This document shows, piece after piece, positions 30,510-40,102 of a stretch of DNA of 64,000 nucleotides. The position numbers and the translations under genes were made by a program. The notes under the pieces were generated by a model, which was given only the letters and a program-made list of their open reading frames with translations, searched no databases and was not told the origin of the DNA. Within the stretch, counting starts at the first letter, position 1. Each line of letters starts with the position of its first letter. Origin of the DNA: Taibaiella sp. (lineage in GTDB: Bacteria > Bacteroidota > Bacteroidia > Chitinophagales > Chitinophagaceae); the NCBI GenBank assembly GCA_019739295.1, contig JAHHDV010000035.1:57851-121850 (forward strand), in the 5' to 3' direction.

Positions 30510-31696
30510 ATGACGGAAGCACCTGTAACGACTTTTATATCGGCAATCTATAAACACCTGGAATCCGGTTCGCTCATTAAAATCTCCCTGGGTGATTATG
30601 CGGGTACAGAACCAGACTTAAAGAGATGTGAGCTCAAACCTATCCTGCTCCAAGACAAAATTATATCTTTTCGTATGTCTATAAATACAAAACCAGGGAT
30701 ATTACAAAGAATTTTTTGCCGGAACAAGGTTTGAAAATGATCGCAGAATGGCTGGAATATTTGCATTTTAAAGCAGCAACCCTGCTGGCCACCGGCGAAA
30801 AAATAACGATGCAGTACCAGAAAAACAAATGGCACACCACTCAATCCGAAGCCACGGTACCACTGCAAAAAACCGGAACTAAAGCATGATCATTCTAAAA
30901 AGCGTATTATCAGCCCGGACAAAAAAATACCTGCAGCTGCTTTCCGTCAGCAATAAAAAAAGGCCAGGTACTGAGTCACGCCCAGGATAAATATAAACAA
31001 ATCAACCATTATATAGACCTGCTCACCCCCGCTATCCAATCCCTGCCCCCATCGTATCGAAGTGGTGGATATGGGAGCCGGTAAAGGCTACCTCACTTTT
31101 GCATTGTATGATTATTTGCGATATACTTTGGGAAAAGACTGCACCGTCACAGGAGTGGAATTCAGGCAGGACCTGGTGGACCAATGCAATCAGGTGGCGA
31201 AAGATTGTGCTTTCGATCAGCTACATTTTGAACAGGGAACAATTGAAGGCTACGGCCCGGGCCGCAGGCCCCCATATCCTGATCGCCCTTCACGCTTTGC
31301 GATACGGCTACCGATGATGCCATCTATCAGGGAATACGGCACCAGTCCGAGATCATCGTGACGGCACCTTGCTGTCACAAGCAGATCCGAAGGCAGATGG
31401 AGCAGAACAAAGCACCGAACATCAGCTCATTTCTCAACCGCTTTGGCATTTTCCTGGAACGGAATGCCGAAATGATCACCGATGGTATCCGGGCATTGAT
31501 TTTAGAGTACTTTGGCTATCGTGTAAAGGTGATGCAATTCATCTCTGATGCCCATACTCCCAAAAATGTAATGATCCTGGCGGAAAAATCCAAAACCGAT
31601 CCGCAACGGCAAAAACAGATATTACACGAGCTGCAGGCTATTAAATCAGAATGGGGTATCGGCTTTCATTACCTGGAAAGATTAACACTGCAGTAA
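30510..31696 (+). pseudogene. METTL25-like SAM-dependent methyltransferase, multiple frameshifts
   Basis: Read across about five frame changes, this is one protein of about 395 residues. The first part (KNFLPEQGLKMIAEWLEYLH, then KKYLQLLSVSNKKGQVLSHA) precedes a Rossmann methyltransferase with motif I VVDMGAGKGYLTFALYDYL, an acidic loop (TVTGVEFRQDLVDQCN), LIALHACDTATDDA and the conserved VTAPCCHKQIRRQME. The layout fits the Methyltransf_32 / METTL25-RRNAD1 group, whose bacterial members are poorly studied. Several breaks are in T or A runs (for example an extra T in CACGCTTTGCG near 31297). Substrate unknown. Either a decayed gene or consensus errors. Confidence 0.75.
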
Positions 31697-31788
31697 TTAT
31701 AATAAAATGAAACGAAATCACCAGACATAGGTTCTAAATCTATTATTTTGCATCATATCTCACTATTTAAATACCCTTATTCTCTTTT

Positions 31789-32946
31789 ATGAAATTTCTT
31801 GCCCACTTTGCGGTCATTTCCGGGTTATCGGCATTAGGCATATTTCCGCCATGCGAACAATCCCCAACCCAGTCCGGTCAGCAGCCATCCAAAAGAATAT
31901 TATCCGCTCCCAAAACGACAACTCAGTTATTTTTTGAACCGGACAGCATCCTGATCCACAAAGTGGACTCCGTTTATCATTCAATGACGGATAAGCAAAG
32001 AGCTGCCCAGATGATCATGACAGCATCGAGCACTGTTCCGAAATTGGGTTATCCATACGATAAAGCCAGGCGGCTTATCAAAGAGGGATGGGTGGGCAAC
32101 CTCGTATTTCTCAAAGGCAGCAAAAGTGCCTTTGCTACACAGGTCAGGGAACTGAATACACTTCCGGGTCTGCTCAGGCCTTTGTACGCCTGCGATTGCG
32201 AACCTTCCTTAATGAACTCCAAATGGTCGGGTACACAACAAGTGCTCAAAGCCAATCAGCAGAATACTGAAGAATTGGTAGCAACCAATACACATATCAT
32301 CATCAGCGATATGAAAGAAGTGGGTGTACAGCTCAACTTTGCCCCGGTAGCGGATAATGCACTCAATAAGGATGTGATCAGCACAAGGGCTTTTGGCAAT
32401 GACCCTGCTTCCATCATCAGGCTTTCCAAAAAATTCATCGAAGTATCCCAAAATCAAAAAATAGGGACTTCCATCAAACATTTTCCCGGCCACGGTAATG
32501 TCAAGGGAGATTCCCACAAGGAACTAGTCTTTATTGACGGTGAGCTGCAGGAACTCAATACATTCAGGCAGATCATACAGGGGAATACTCCTCCGCTTAC
32601 GGTAATGGTAGGTCATATTGCCATCAGGAATAATGACAAGTACAATACTCAGGATATGCCGTCTACTTTATCGCGGAAGATCGTGACCGGATTGCTTCGC
32701 CAGGAATTAAAGTATAATGGCATCATCACTACCGATGCGATGAATATGCTGGCGGTATCCAAAGTGCCTAACGCGGACTGGAAAGCGGTAGAAGCAGGTA
32801 TCGACCTGGTTCTCATGCCAGCCAATCCCCAGGCCCTGAACCAAAGGATAACAGAGGCATTGCAGCAAAAAGGAGCATTGGCACAGCAGATAGAAGCTTC
32901 CGTGAAGAGAATCATCAGGCTGAAGCTCGTACTTGGCATCATTTAA
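31789..32946 (+). CDS. Glycoside hydrolase family 3, beta-N-acetylhexosaminidase-like
   Basis: A 385-residue enzyme. After an N-terminal signal-like segment the GH3 barrel shows the NagZ-type loop IKHFPGHGNVKGDSH (His and Asp acting in general acid/base catalysis) and the nucleophile motif ITTDAMNML. NagZ cleaves GlcNAc from muropeptides; Bacteroidota homologues are often exported. The C-terminal beta-sandwich of two-domain GH3 enzymes is absent, as in NagZ. The next gene starts 22 bases downstream, so the two are likely co-transcribed. Confidence 0.88.
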   Translation: MKFLAHFAVISGLSALGIFPPCEQSPTQSGQQPSKRILSAPKTTTQLFFEPDSILIHKVDSVYHSMTDKQRAAQMIMTASSTVPKLGYPYDKARRLIKEGWVGNLVFLKGSKSAFATQVRELNTLPGLLRPLYACDCEPSLMNSKWSGTQQVLKANQQNTEELVATNTHIIISDMKEVGVQLNFAPVADNALNKDVISTRAFGNDPASIIRLSKKFIEVSQNQKIGTSIKHFPGHGNVKGDSHKELVFIDGELQELNTFRQIIQGNTPPLTVMVGHIAIRNNDKYNTQDMPSTLSRKIVTGLLRQELKYNGIITTDAMNMLAVSKVPNADWKAVEAGIDLVLMPANPQALNQRITEALQQKGALAQQIEASVKRIIRLKLVLGII

Positions 32947-32968
32947 TCCTATTTCAAAAATTTTTCCC

Positions 32969-34060
32969 ATGAAAAAAATCATAGTCTGTATACTGTGCAG
33001 CATCACCTGTCATCAGTTGGTCCAAGCTCAGGAGACGGAGACGATATTCTATAAAGGTACTATCGGCAGGTATCCTGTAGAATTGATTATGGAACAAACT
33101 CAATTCAAGGATGAGCGCGATCAGACACAAACCGTCTATAATGCACGCTATTATTATTTATCCCAGCTCAGGCCTATTTATCTTTATGGCAGAATTGCAG
33201 AAAACGATTCCCTGCAGCTCGCCTCGGATGAAGACCTCCGGACCCAGGACGGGGCAAAAGAAGAACTTCGGGGAAAGATAGCCGGTGACCAGTTCCTGGG
33301 CATATGGCTGCAAGATGGAAAGCAGGAATCATTTACGCTAAAAATCGCAGTGCCCAAGACCAGGCTGAAGCCGTATGCGTATGATCTCAATGTTCCCTTT
33401 CCAAAAAACGAAAGCATCTTCGGGCATTATTTTGCCGATATGATGCTGCCTGAAGACCCGGCCCTGCAGAAAATCTTTATCAACCAGATCACCGGAAACG
33501 CTTTTTCCGGTTTTGACGAAATGGCTCAGACTGAGGGCCGGAATTTCCAGACGTCCTACCTGGAAGAAGTCAATGAGTTCTACCGGGAAGAGGATTCGCT
33601 GGGCAGCCACATCTACCAGTATGAATTAGGCAGTATCGTCTATCCATACATTAATGCAGATGAGTACCTGATTTTGGCCCATTCTCTCTATCAATATGCC
33701 GGTGGAGCACACGGTATGTATCATGTTACTTACTATAATTATAATCACCGGCTGAAGAAGATCCTGAAAGTCGAAGATGTATTCAACATGCAGCAGGAAA
33801 ACAAGATTGTCCGGGTAATCGATAAAGCCATAAGGGAAAAACACCGTATCGCTGCGGGCGTTCCGCTTTCAGAAGGGGAAGATTCTTATTTTATTGCTGA
33901 TTCGGTAGGTATGTCTGACAATATTACAATCAGTAAAAAAGGGATTACTTTCCATTATGGCATTTATGAACTGACTCCTTATGTATATGGCATGTATGAT
34001 ATTTTTGTGCCTTTTGAAAAACTATTGCCTTATCTCAAAAAGGATTTCCCACATAAATAA
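32969..34060 (+). CDS. DUF3298 / DUF4163 domain protein
   Basis: A 363-residue secreted protein starting MKKIIVCILCSITCHQLVQA, with a signal peptide. The C-terminal half carries the RsiV-like DUF3298 signature YAGGAHGMYHVTYYNYNHRL and KVEDVF. The N-terminal half fits DUF4163. In RsiV this fold binds lysozyme; here there is no transmembrane anti-sigma part, so the role is open. Placed directly after the GH3 gene. Confidence 0.85.
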   Translation: MKKIIVCILCSITCHQLVQAQETETIFYKGTIGRYPVELIMEQTQFKDERDQTQTVYNARYYYLSQLRPIYLYGRIAENDSLQLASDEDLRTQDGAKEELRGKIAGDQFLGIWLQDGKQESFTLKIAVPKTRLKPYAYDLNVPFPKNESIFGHYFADMMLPEDPALQKIFINQITGNAFSGFDEMAQTEGRNFQTSYLEEVNEFYREEDSLGSHIYQYELGSIVYPYINADEYLILAHSLYQYAGGAHGMYHVTYYNYNHRLKKILKVEDVFNMQQENKIVRVIDKAIREKHRIAAGVPLSEGEDSYFIADSVGMSDNITISKKGITFHYGIYELTPYVYGMYDIFVPFEKLLPYLKKDFPHK

Positions 34061-34211
34061 TAGCTCTTCCTGATCCGTACCCTATAGCCGCAACTATAAT
34101 TTGGATTTGATTAAACAATTATTAACACAATTGGTCAAAATGCTTTACATTGCGGTTTAAAAATAGAATTTCGAGGCAGTTTTTGCCCTGAAATTGTGAT
34201 CCTATAAGCCT

Positions 34212-36320
34212 ATGAACAATATCGCCAATAGTGAGTTTTTCAAATCAAAAGTCTTAGGTCATCCGGCCGGTTTATTTGTTTTATTTTTTACAGAAATGTG
34301 GGAGCGTTTTTCCTTCTATGGAATGCGTGTACTGCTGATCAACTTTGTGACAATGGCGCTCATCGGCACCAATCCCGGTTGGGAATGGTCGGCAGGTGAT
34401 GGTGGTATACTTATCGGTACTTACGCGAGTCTGCTTTATTTAACTCCGATAATAGGCGGTGTGCTTGCAGACAGATATCTGGGATACACACGTGCTGTAG
34501 TCCTGGGATGTATCCTGATGACCATGGGTCATGCCTGTATGGCATTCGAAACTAAAGAAGCCATGTATTGGGGATTAGGGCTGCTTATCGCCGGTACCGG
34601 ATTCTTCAAACCCAATATCACATCTATTATCTCACAGATGTACAAAGATCTCCCGGAGAAGAAGGATGGCGCATATACCATATTCTATATGGGTGTGAAT
34701 GCAGGGGCATTCTTCGGGATGATGCTGTGCGGATATCTTGCAGAGAAAATAGGCTGGTCCTGGGGATTTGGATTAGCGGGAATATTTATGCTATTAGGGT
34801 GTCTGCAATTCTGGCTCGCAAAGCCTCTATTTGGCGCTATAGGAGATAAACCCAAAAAAGAAACCGCTGAAGAGAAAGCTGCTGCTGAGGCGAAACAGGA
34901 ATACAAACCGAATCCCTTTACTACGTTTGATAAGATCCTGATCATTATTTGCTCTACCATAGGATTTTTATACCTGATCAATGATTTTACCCTGAATATC
35001 GAGAACATCAGACTTTTGCCCAAACAATTCCTCGTACCTGAGCATATCCTGAGCGGACCTACTGTCATCATCATTATCGGGTTCCTGCTTTTCCTGGTAC
35101 TTGTCATTTCCAGGATCATCAGGTACGATTATGTATTGCGTGACCGGATGTTTGCCGTTATTCTTTTTGTATTCTTCACTGTATTTTTCGTACTGTCCTT
35201 TGAACAGGGCGCCAGCTCACTGGTGATCTTTGCAAGGGATTTTACAGACAGAACCTTTGAAGGAACCGCAGCCACGGTCTTCAATGTATTCAACACATTG
35301 CTTACGGTTATCCCATTGATCTTTATCTCCTGGGTATTATTCCTGCTGTTCAGGCAGACATTTAAGAAGATCGCGCTGTCCAATATCATATTGGGATTAG
35401 CTTTTGTGATCGTATGGGGTATCGTGGCCTGGATGTTGAACAGAGATTTCACCAGCCACGCTTATGAGGTCAGCTATGATATCATCAAGACAGAACAGAT
35501 GGACGAAAAAGGCAATATGATCAAGGATGAGAAGACGGGTGAAATACTTTACCAATCGATACCTGTTTCCGAAGCTTCTGAATCTATAGTTAACGGTACC
35601 CAGGAGCAGCAGGTGGAAACGATTTCGACTACCTCAGCCCTGGAAGTAGGTTCACGTATACTCATCCATATTGAGGGCGGCAAAGCTGTTTACCTAACAG
35701 AGGAAGCAGCCGGAACCATTGAAGGACAGTATAAGAGTCAGCAGAAACCTTCCAAAATTACTCAGGCTACCGTTACCGAGATCAAAGACAGCAAAATAGA
35801 AGTAACCACTTCCTGGTTCAGTATTTTGAATTCATTTTTTATTATTGTATTTGCTTCCCTGGTATCCAAAATATGGGAGTCCAGGTTCAATCCACCTGCT
35901 CCGGTTAAGTTTGGCCTGGGGCTGATCATTACAGCTATTGGATTCGCTTTTCTCGCTTTTGGTTCCCAGAGTATCCCGCAAGGTGCAGAGCCGGGTATTG
36001 TCCGCGTGAGTATGATATGGCTGGTAATCGCCTACCTTTTCCATACATTGGGAGAGCTGTGCATCCAGCCCGTGGGACTAAGCTATGTCAGCAAATTGGT
36101 TCCGGGGAAAATGATTGCGTTTATGTTCGGGATGTGGTACCTTGCCATTGCTATCGGCAATAAGCTGGCAGGTTCGCTGGGAGGAATGATTGAAGAAGTA
36201 ACATCCAAATATGACATGACAACCTTCTTCTTAATATTCACCATAGTACCCTCCGTAGCCGGGGTAATATTGATCCTGATCAATCCATTGATTAAAAAAC
36301 TGATGCATGGTGTGAAATAA
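34212..36320 (+). CDS. POT family peptide transporter with a large insert
   Basis: A 702-residue proton-coupled oligopeptide transporter (PTR2/POT). It has the signature EMWERFSFYGMRVLLINFV, the GxxLADRYLGYTRA loop after helix 3 and TGFFKPNITSIISQMY. Normal length is about 500; the extra length is mostly a hydrophilic insert of about 110 residues near 417-535 (AYEVSYDIIKTEQMDEKG through KIEVTTSW) in a loop between transmembrane helices. The start ATG follows an AT-rich leader. The second POT gene follows 41 bases downstream. Confidence 0.93.
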   Translation: MNNIANSEFFKSKVLGHPAGLFVLFFTEMWERFSFYGMRVLLINFVTMALIGTNPGWEWSAGDGGILIGTYASLLYLTPIIGGVLADRYLGYTRAVVLGCILMTMGHACMAFETKEAMYWGLGLLIAGTGFFKPNITSIISQMYKDLPEKKDGAYTIFYMGVNAGAFFGMMLCGYLAEKIGWSWGFGLAGIFMLLGCLQFWLAKPLFGAIGDKPKKETAEEKAAAEAKQEYKPNPFTTFDKILIIICSTIGFLYLINDFTLNIENIRLLPKQFLVPEHILSGPTVIIIIGFLLFLVLVISRIIRYDYVLRDRMFAVILFVFFTVFFVLSFEQGASSLVIFARDFTDRTFEGTAATVFNVFNTLLTVIPLIFISWVLFLLFRQTFKKIALSNIILGLAFVIVWGIVAWMLNRDFTSHAYEVSYDIIKTEQMDEKGNMIKDEKTGEILYQSIPVSEASESIVNGTQEQQVETISTTSALEVGSRILIHIEGGKAVYLTEEAAGTIEGQYKSQQKPSKITQATVTEIKDSKIEVTTSWFSILNSFFIIVFASLVSKIWESRFNPPAPVKFGLGLIITAIGFAFLAFGSQSIPQGAEPGIVRVSMIWLVIAYLFHTLGELCIQPVGLSYVSKLVPGKMIAFMFGMWYLAIAIGNKLAGSLGGMIEEVTSKYDMTTFFLIFTIVPSVAGVILILINPLIKKLMHGVK

Positions 36321-36361
36321 TCTGCACATTAATTTTCGAATTTTATTAAATCATACATACA

Positions 36362-37945
36362 ATGAGTCAACCATCACAACAACCTCTTGGTAACGAGGAA
36401 ACGCTTTCGGCAAATATGCAGACAGCAGCTATTCCTGTAGATCCTGAACTAGAGAGTATTCAGAATTTTAAAGGCAAGTATCCAAAGCAGTTATGGTCAC
36501 TATTCTTTTCAGAAATGTGGGAACGTTTTTGCTTTTATGGGATGAGGGGAATGCTGACCTTTTTTATGGTCCACGAATTATTTTTTGATGAAAAAGCTGC
36601 ACAATTGCAATACGGTGCCACCCAAGCTTTTGTCTATGCGTTTACATTCATCGGCGGTTTGTTTGCAGATAAAATATTAGGATTTAAAAAGTCACTGTTC
36701 TGGGGTGGTCTGCTCATGATTGTAGGCAGCCTGATCTTGGCTTATGACCCCCGTGAATTCTTCTTTTTAGGGATTAGCTTTACCGTTATAGGAACGGGGT
36801 TCTTCAAACCTAACATTTCGACTATGGTTGGCGCATTATATAAGCCCAGTGATGTAAGGCGGGATGCAGGATTCTCCTTATTTTATTCAGGGATCAACCT
36901 CGGGGCTTTACTGGGTGGATATATCTGCGTAGCGGTAGGTAAAAGAACAATGTTGACATCTATAGTCCCGTCAGATAAAAGCTGGAATGTAGCATTTGGT
37001 TTTGCGGCCATTGTAATGACGATAAGCCTGATCACCTTTTTAATTACTAAAAAGAATTTAGGTCCCATTGGAGATTCTCCGTTTGCTTTAAAGGGGCTGA
37101 AAGGCAAAAAATGGTATGAATATCTGGTGTATGCTGGCGCATTGGCTTGTATTCCTGTCATCATGACAATGGTTTCTAAGACTGAATATACGGATTGGTT
37201 CATGTACCTTATTGGTCCTGCAGTATTGATATATTTATTCTTTGAGATGAGGAAGTACAATATGGCAGAAAACAGAAAACTGATAGCAGCGTTGGTCTTT
37301 ATTATCTTTTCGATTCTCTTCTGGGCTTTCTTCGAACAGAGCGGAGGCTCATTAAGTATCTTTGCTGCAAGTAATCTGGATGACAAATTATTAGGTGTAT
37401 TTACTTTGGATCCCAATTCTGTCAACAATTCTGCCAATGCATTTTTCGTAATTGCATTAGCATGGGTTGCCGGACTGATATGGATAGGATTGGCAAAGAA
37501 AAAGATAGAGCCTAATACCGTGGTAAAATTCGGTTTAGGTTTTATTTTCCTGGGTATATCTTTTTATATTCTTTACTATACAAGATTCTTTGCCAATGAT
37601 CTGGGTATTACATCATTGAATGTCTTCACTTTTGCCTATTTGGTCATGACGCTCGGGGAACTGTGTCTTTCTCCTATAGGACTTTCCATTATGACAAAAT
37701 TGTCACCTGCCAAACTACAGGGAATGATGATGGGGATGTGGTTTCTTGCCTCAGCTTATGGTCAATATGTGGCAGGAATATTGGGTGCAGGGATGACTAC
37801 TGCAGACAAAGATGCGCCGGCAACCGAGAAACTCATGGCATTTACTGCGGGATACCAACAATTAGCTATATATGCACTAATAGCAGGTGCTGTCCTAATC
37901 ATCATCTCTCCAATAGTCAGAAAGCTGATGGGAGAAGTTAAGTAA
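36362..37945 (+). CDS. POT family peptide transporter
   Basis: A 527-residue POT transporter, paralogue of the preceding gene but of usual length. Signature EMWERFCFYGMRGMLTFFM near residue 50, GGLFADKILGFKKSL, GTGFFKPNISTMVGALY and FFEQSGGSLSIFA. The family imports di- and tripeptides with protons. A hydrophilic 45-residue N-terminal tail precedes the first helix. The two genes form a transport operon closed by a terminator. Confidence 0.94.
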   Translation: MSQPSQQPLGNEETLSANMQTAAIPVDPELESIQNFKGKYPKQLWSLFFSEMWERFCFYGMRGMLTFFMVHELFFDEKAAQLQYGATQAFVYAFTFIGGLFADKILGFKKSLFWGGLLMIVGSLILAYDPREFFFLGISFTVIGTGFFKPNISTMVGALYKPSDVRRDAGFSLFYSGINLGALLGGYICVAVGKRTMLTSIVPSDKSWNVAFGFAAIVMTISLITFLITKKNLGPIGDSPFALKGLKGKKWYEYLVYAGALACIPVIMTMVSKTEYTDWFMYLIGPAVLIYLFFEMRKYNMAENRKLIAALVFIIFSILFWAFFEQSGGSLSIFAASNLDDKLLGVFTLDPNSVNNSANAFFVIALAWVAGLIWIGLAKKKIEPNTVVKFGLGFIFLGISFYILYYTRFFANDLGITSLNVFTFAYLVMTLGELCLSPIGLSIMTKLSPAKLQGMMMGMWFLASAYGQYVAGILGAGMTTADKDAPATEKLMAFTAGYQQLAIYALIAGAVLIIISPIVRKLMGEVK

Positions 37946-37959
37946 GATGCATTCATCAT

Positions 37960-37993
37960 AAAAAAAGCCTTTCTCTATGGAAAGGCTTTTTTT
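37960..37993 (+). terminator. Rho-independent terminator of the POT operon
   Basis: AAAAAAGCCTTTC / GAAAGGCTTTTTTT with a six-base loop, about 15 bases after the stop. Confidence 0.9.
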
Positions 37994-38140
37994 ATGCTTT
38001 ACCGATTTTATTTAACTTACACCGCAATCCGGAGATCATCATTTTCAACCTGGCTGTTCCTTTTCCAGACCCGGCAAAAGCCTTGAAACATAGGGATGAA
38101 AGATCAGACGGAACATCATCATTACAAAAATTGTGAATCT

Positions 38141-38719
38141 ATGTTTATAGAGCCTCATCACGGCAGCACAAACGGATGGATAGAGGTCATCTGCGGGTCT
38201 ATGTTCTCCGGGAAGACCGAAGAATTGATCCGTAGGTTAAAACGTGCATACATCGCAAAGCTGACAGTAGAGATATTCAAGCCTGCATTGGACACGAGGT
38301 ATGACACGGCAGATGTGGTCTCCCATGATACCAGCAGGATCCGGAGCACACCCGTCAGCGCGAGCCAGGAGATCCTGTTATTGGCGGGAGAGGCAGATGT
38401 GGTGGGTATCGACGAAGCCCAGTTCTTCGATGACGAACTGCCTCATGTGACATCGGCCCTGGCTTCAAACGGCAAAAGGGTAATCGCAGCCGGCCTGGAT
38501 ATGGATTTCAAAGGGAGACCTTTCGGCCCTATGGGTGATATGATGGCTGTGGCAGATTATGTCACCAAGCTTCATGCCATCTGTATGGTATGTGGGGGCA
38601 TTGCTTTGTATTCTTACCGCAAGGTGCAGCATGACAGCACAATGATGCTGGGAGAGCTGGAGTCATATGAACCTCGCTGCAGAACGTGTTTTCAACCGGA
38701 ATCATCCATCACTCTATAA
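38141..38719 (+). CDS. tdk: Thymidine kinase (type II)
   Basis: A 192-residue enzyme that phosphorylates thymidine to dTMP. The P-loop GSMFSGKTEELIRRL, the DEAQ-type motif GIDEAQFFDDE and the zinc-binding pairs CMVCGG and CRTC are all present. Start chosen at MFIEPHHGSTNGWIEVICGS because this is how Bacteroidota homologues begin; an upstream in-frame ATG at 38096 would add 15 residues. It overlaps nothing; the next gene starts 17 bases after the stop. Confidence 0.94.
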   Translation: MFIEPHHGSTNGWIEVICGSMFSGKTEELIRRLKRAYIAKLTVEIFKPALDTRYDTADVVSHDTSRIRSTPVSASQEILLLAGEADVVGIDEAQFFDDELPHVTSALASNGKRVIAAGLDMDFKGRPFGPMGDMMAVADYVTKLHAICMVCGGIALYSYRKVQHDSTMMLGELESYEPRCRTCFQPESSITL

Positions 38720-38736
38720 AAGAAGCATTTAAAACA

Positions 38737-40077
38737 ATGACCGCAACTACCCTATTGAAACCGCAAAACAGGGTTCACCACTGGTGGTCCATGTATGACT
38801 GGGCCAACAGCGCTTATAACCTGGTGATCACTTCTACCATATTTCCGGCATATTATGATGCGGTTACCTCCGTCAAGAAAGACAATGTTATCGTCCAGGA
38901 CCAGGTCAGCTTCTTCGGACGGGAGCTGAGCAACTCAGCCCTGTTTATGTACGCACTTTCTTTTGCGTACCTGGTCATCTGCCTTTTGTCGCCCCTGTTA
39001 TCCTCCATTGCAGACCTGAAAGGAAATAAGAATAAGTTTCTGCTTTTCTTCTGCGGGATAGGTGCTCTGGCCTGTATGGCCTTGTATTTTTTTACCGGAG
39101 CTCAATTGGAATTAGGTATTATTTCCTTTGTCATTGCGACGATCGGTTACTGCGGGAGCTTGGTATTTTATAACGCCTATCTCCCGGAGATTGCCACGGT
39201 TGAACAAAGAGACCGGTTAAGCGCCAGAGGTTTTACATATGGCTATATCGGTAGCTTTCTCCTTCAGATTATTTGTTTCCTATTCGTGATGAAGCCGGAA
39301 TGGTTCGGACAGGATGCAGCCTGGGGCAGCAGATTCAGCTTTTTCCTGGTAGGTGTATGGTGGTTGTTTTTCGGATGGCTGTCCGTGCACAACCTTCCCC
39401 GCAATACCCTGTCCAGGGAAAATAAAAGGATGAATATCCTGACCAATGGCTTTCTGGAATTAAAGAAAGTAGCGCAACAGGTCAGGAATATACCCGTCCT
39501 TCAATACTTCCTGATCGCCTTTCTTTTTTATAGTATGGGCGTACAGACAGTAATGCTTGCAGCTACTTTATTTGGTACGAAGGAGCTTTCTCTTTCTACG
39601 GACCAGCTGATCATAACCATACTGATCATTCAATTGGTTGCTATCCTCGGTGCTTATCTGATGAGCCGGTTATCTGCATTATTTGGGAATATCAGGGTAC
39701 TTGTCTTTACGGTAATCATATGGATCGGAATCTGCATTGCAGCTTACTTTGTACATACAGCCATGCATTTTTATATCATCGCCTCTGTGGTAGGTCTGGT
39801 GATGGGTGGCATTCAATCACTGAGCAGATCTACTTATTCCAAGTTGATGCCGAAGACCAAAGACACTGCATCCTTCTTCAGCTTCTATGATATTACAGAA
39901 AAAGTAGCCATTGTTATCGGCATGTTCTCTTTTGGCTTTATCGATCAGATGTCCGGCAGTATGCGCAATTCAATAGCAGCATTGGTCATCTTTTTCTTTA
40001 TTGGACTGATCCTGCTGTTGCGGACACAAGGAAAATCAAAGGCTATTATTCAGACCTCCGATTCTCATAACACCTGA
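38737..40077 (+). CDS. UMF1 family MFS transporter
   Basis: A 446-residue, twelve-helix transporter of the UMF1/Atg22-like group. Its first helix region carries the group signature HHWWSMYDWANSAYNLVITS. Start chosen at MTATTLLKPQN; the in-frame ATG at 38686 lies inside tdk. The conserved GLVMGGIQSLSRSTYSKLMP loop near the C-terminal half is present. Substrate unknown; some members have been proposed to export amino acids. Confidence 0.9.
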   Translation: MTATTLLKPQNRVHHWWSMYDWANSAYNLVITSTIFPAYYDAVTSVKKDNVIVQDQVSFFGRELSNSALFMYALSFAYLVICLLSPLLSSIADLKGNKNKFLLFFCGIGALACMALYFFTGAQLELGIISFVIATIGYCGSLVFYNAYLPEIATVEQRDRLSARGFTYGYIGSFLLQIICFLFVMKPEWFGQDAAWGSRFSFFLVGVWWLFFGWLSVHNLPRNTLSRENKRMNILTNGFLELKKVAQQVRNIPVLQYFLIAFLFYSMGVQTVMLAATLFGTKELSLSTDQLIITILIIQLVAILGAYLMSRLSALFGNIRVLVFTVIIWIGICIAAYFVHTAMHFYIIASVVGLVMGGIQSLSRSTYSKLMPKTKDTASFFSFYDITEKVAIVIGMFSFGFIDQMSGSMRNSIAALVIFFFIGLILLLRTQGKSKAIIQTSDSHNT

Positions 40078-40102
40078 ATAGTAAAATATAAAATCCCGGG
40101 AA

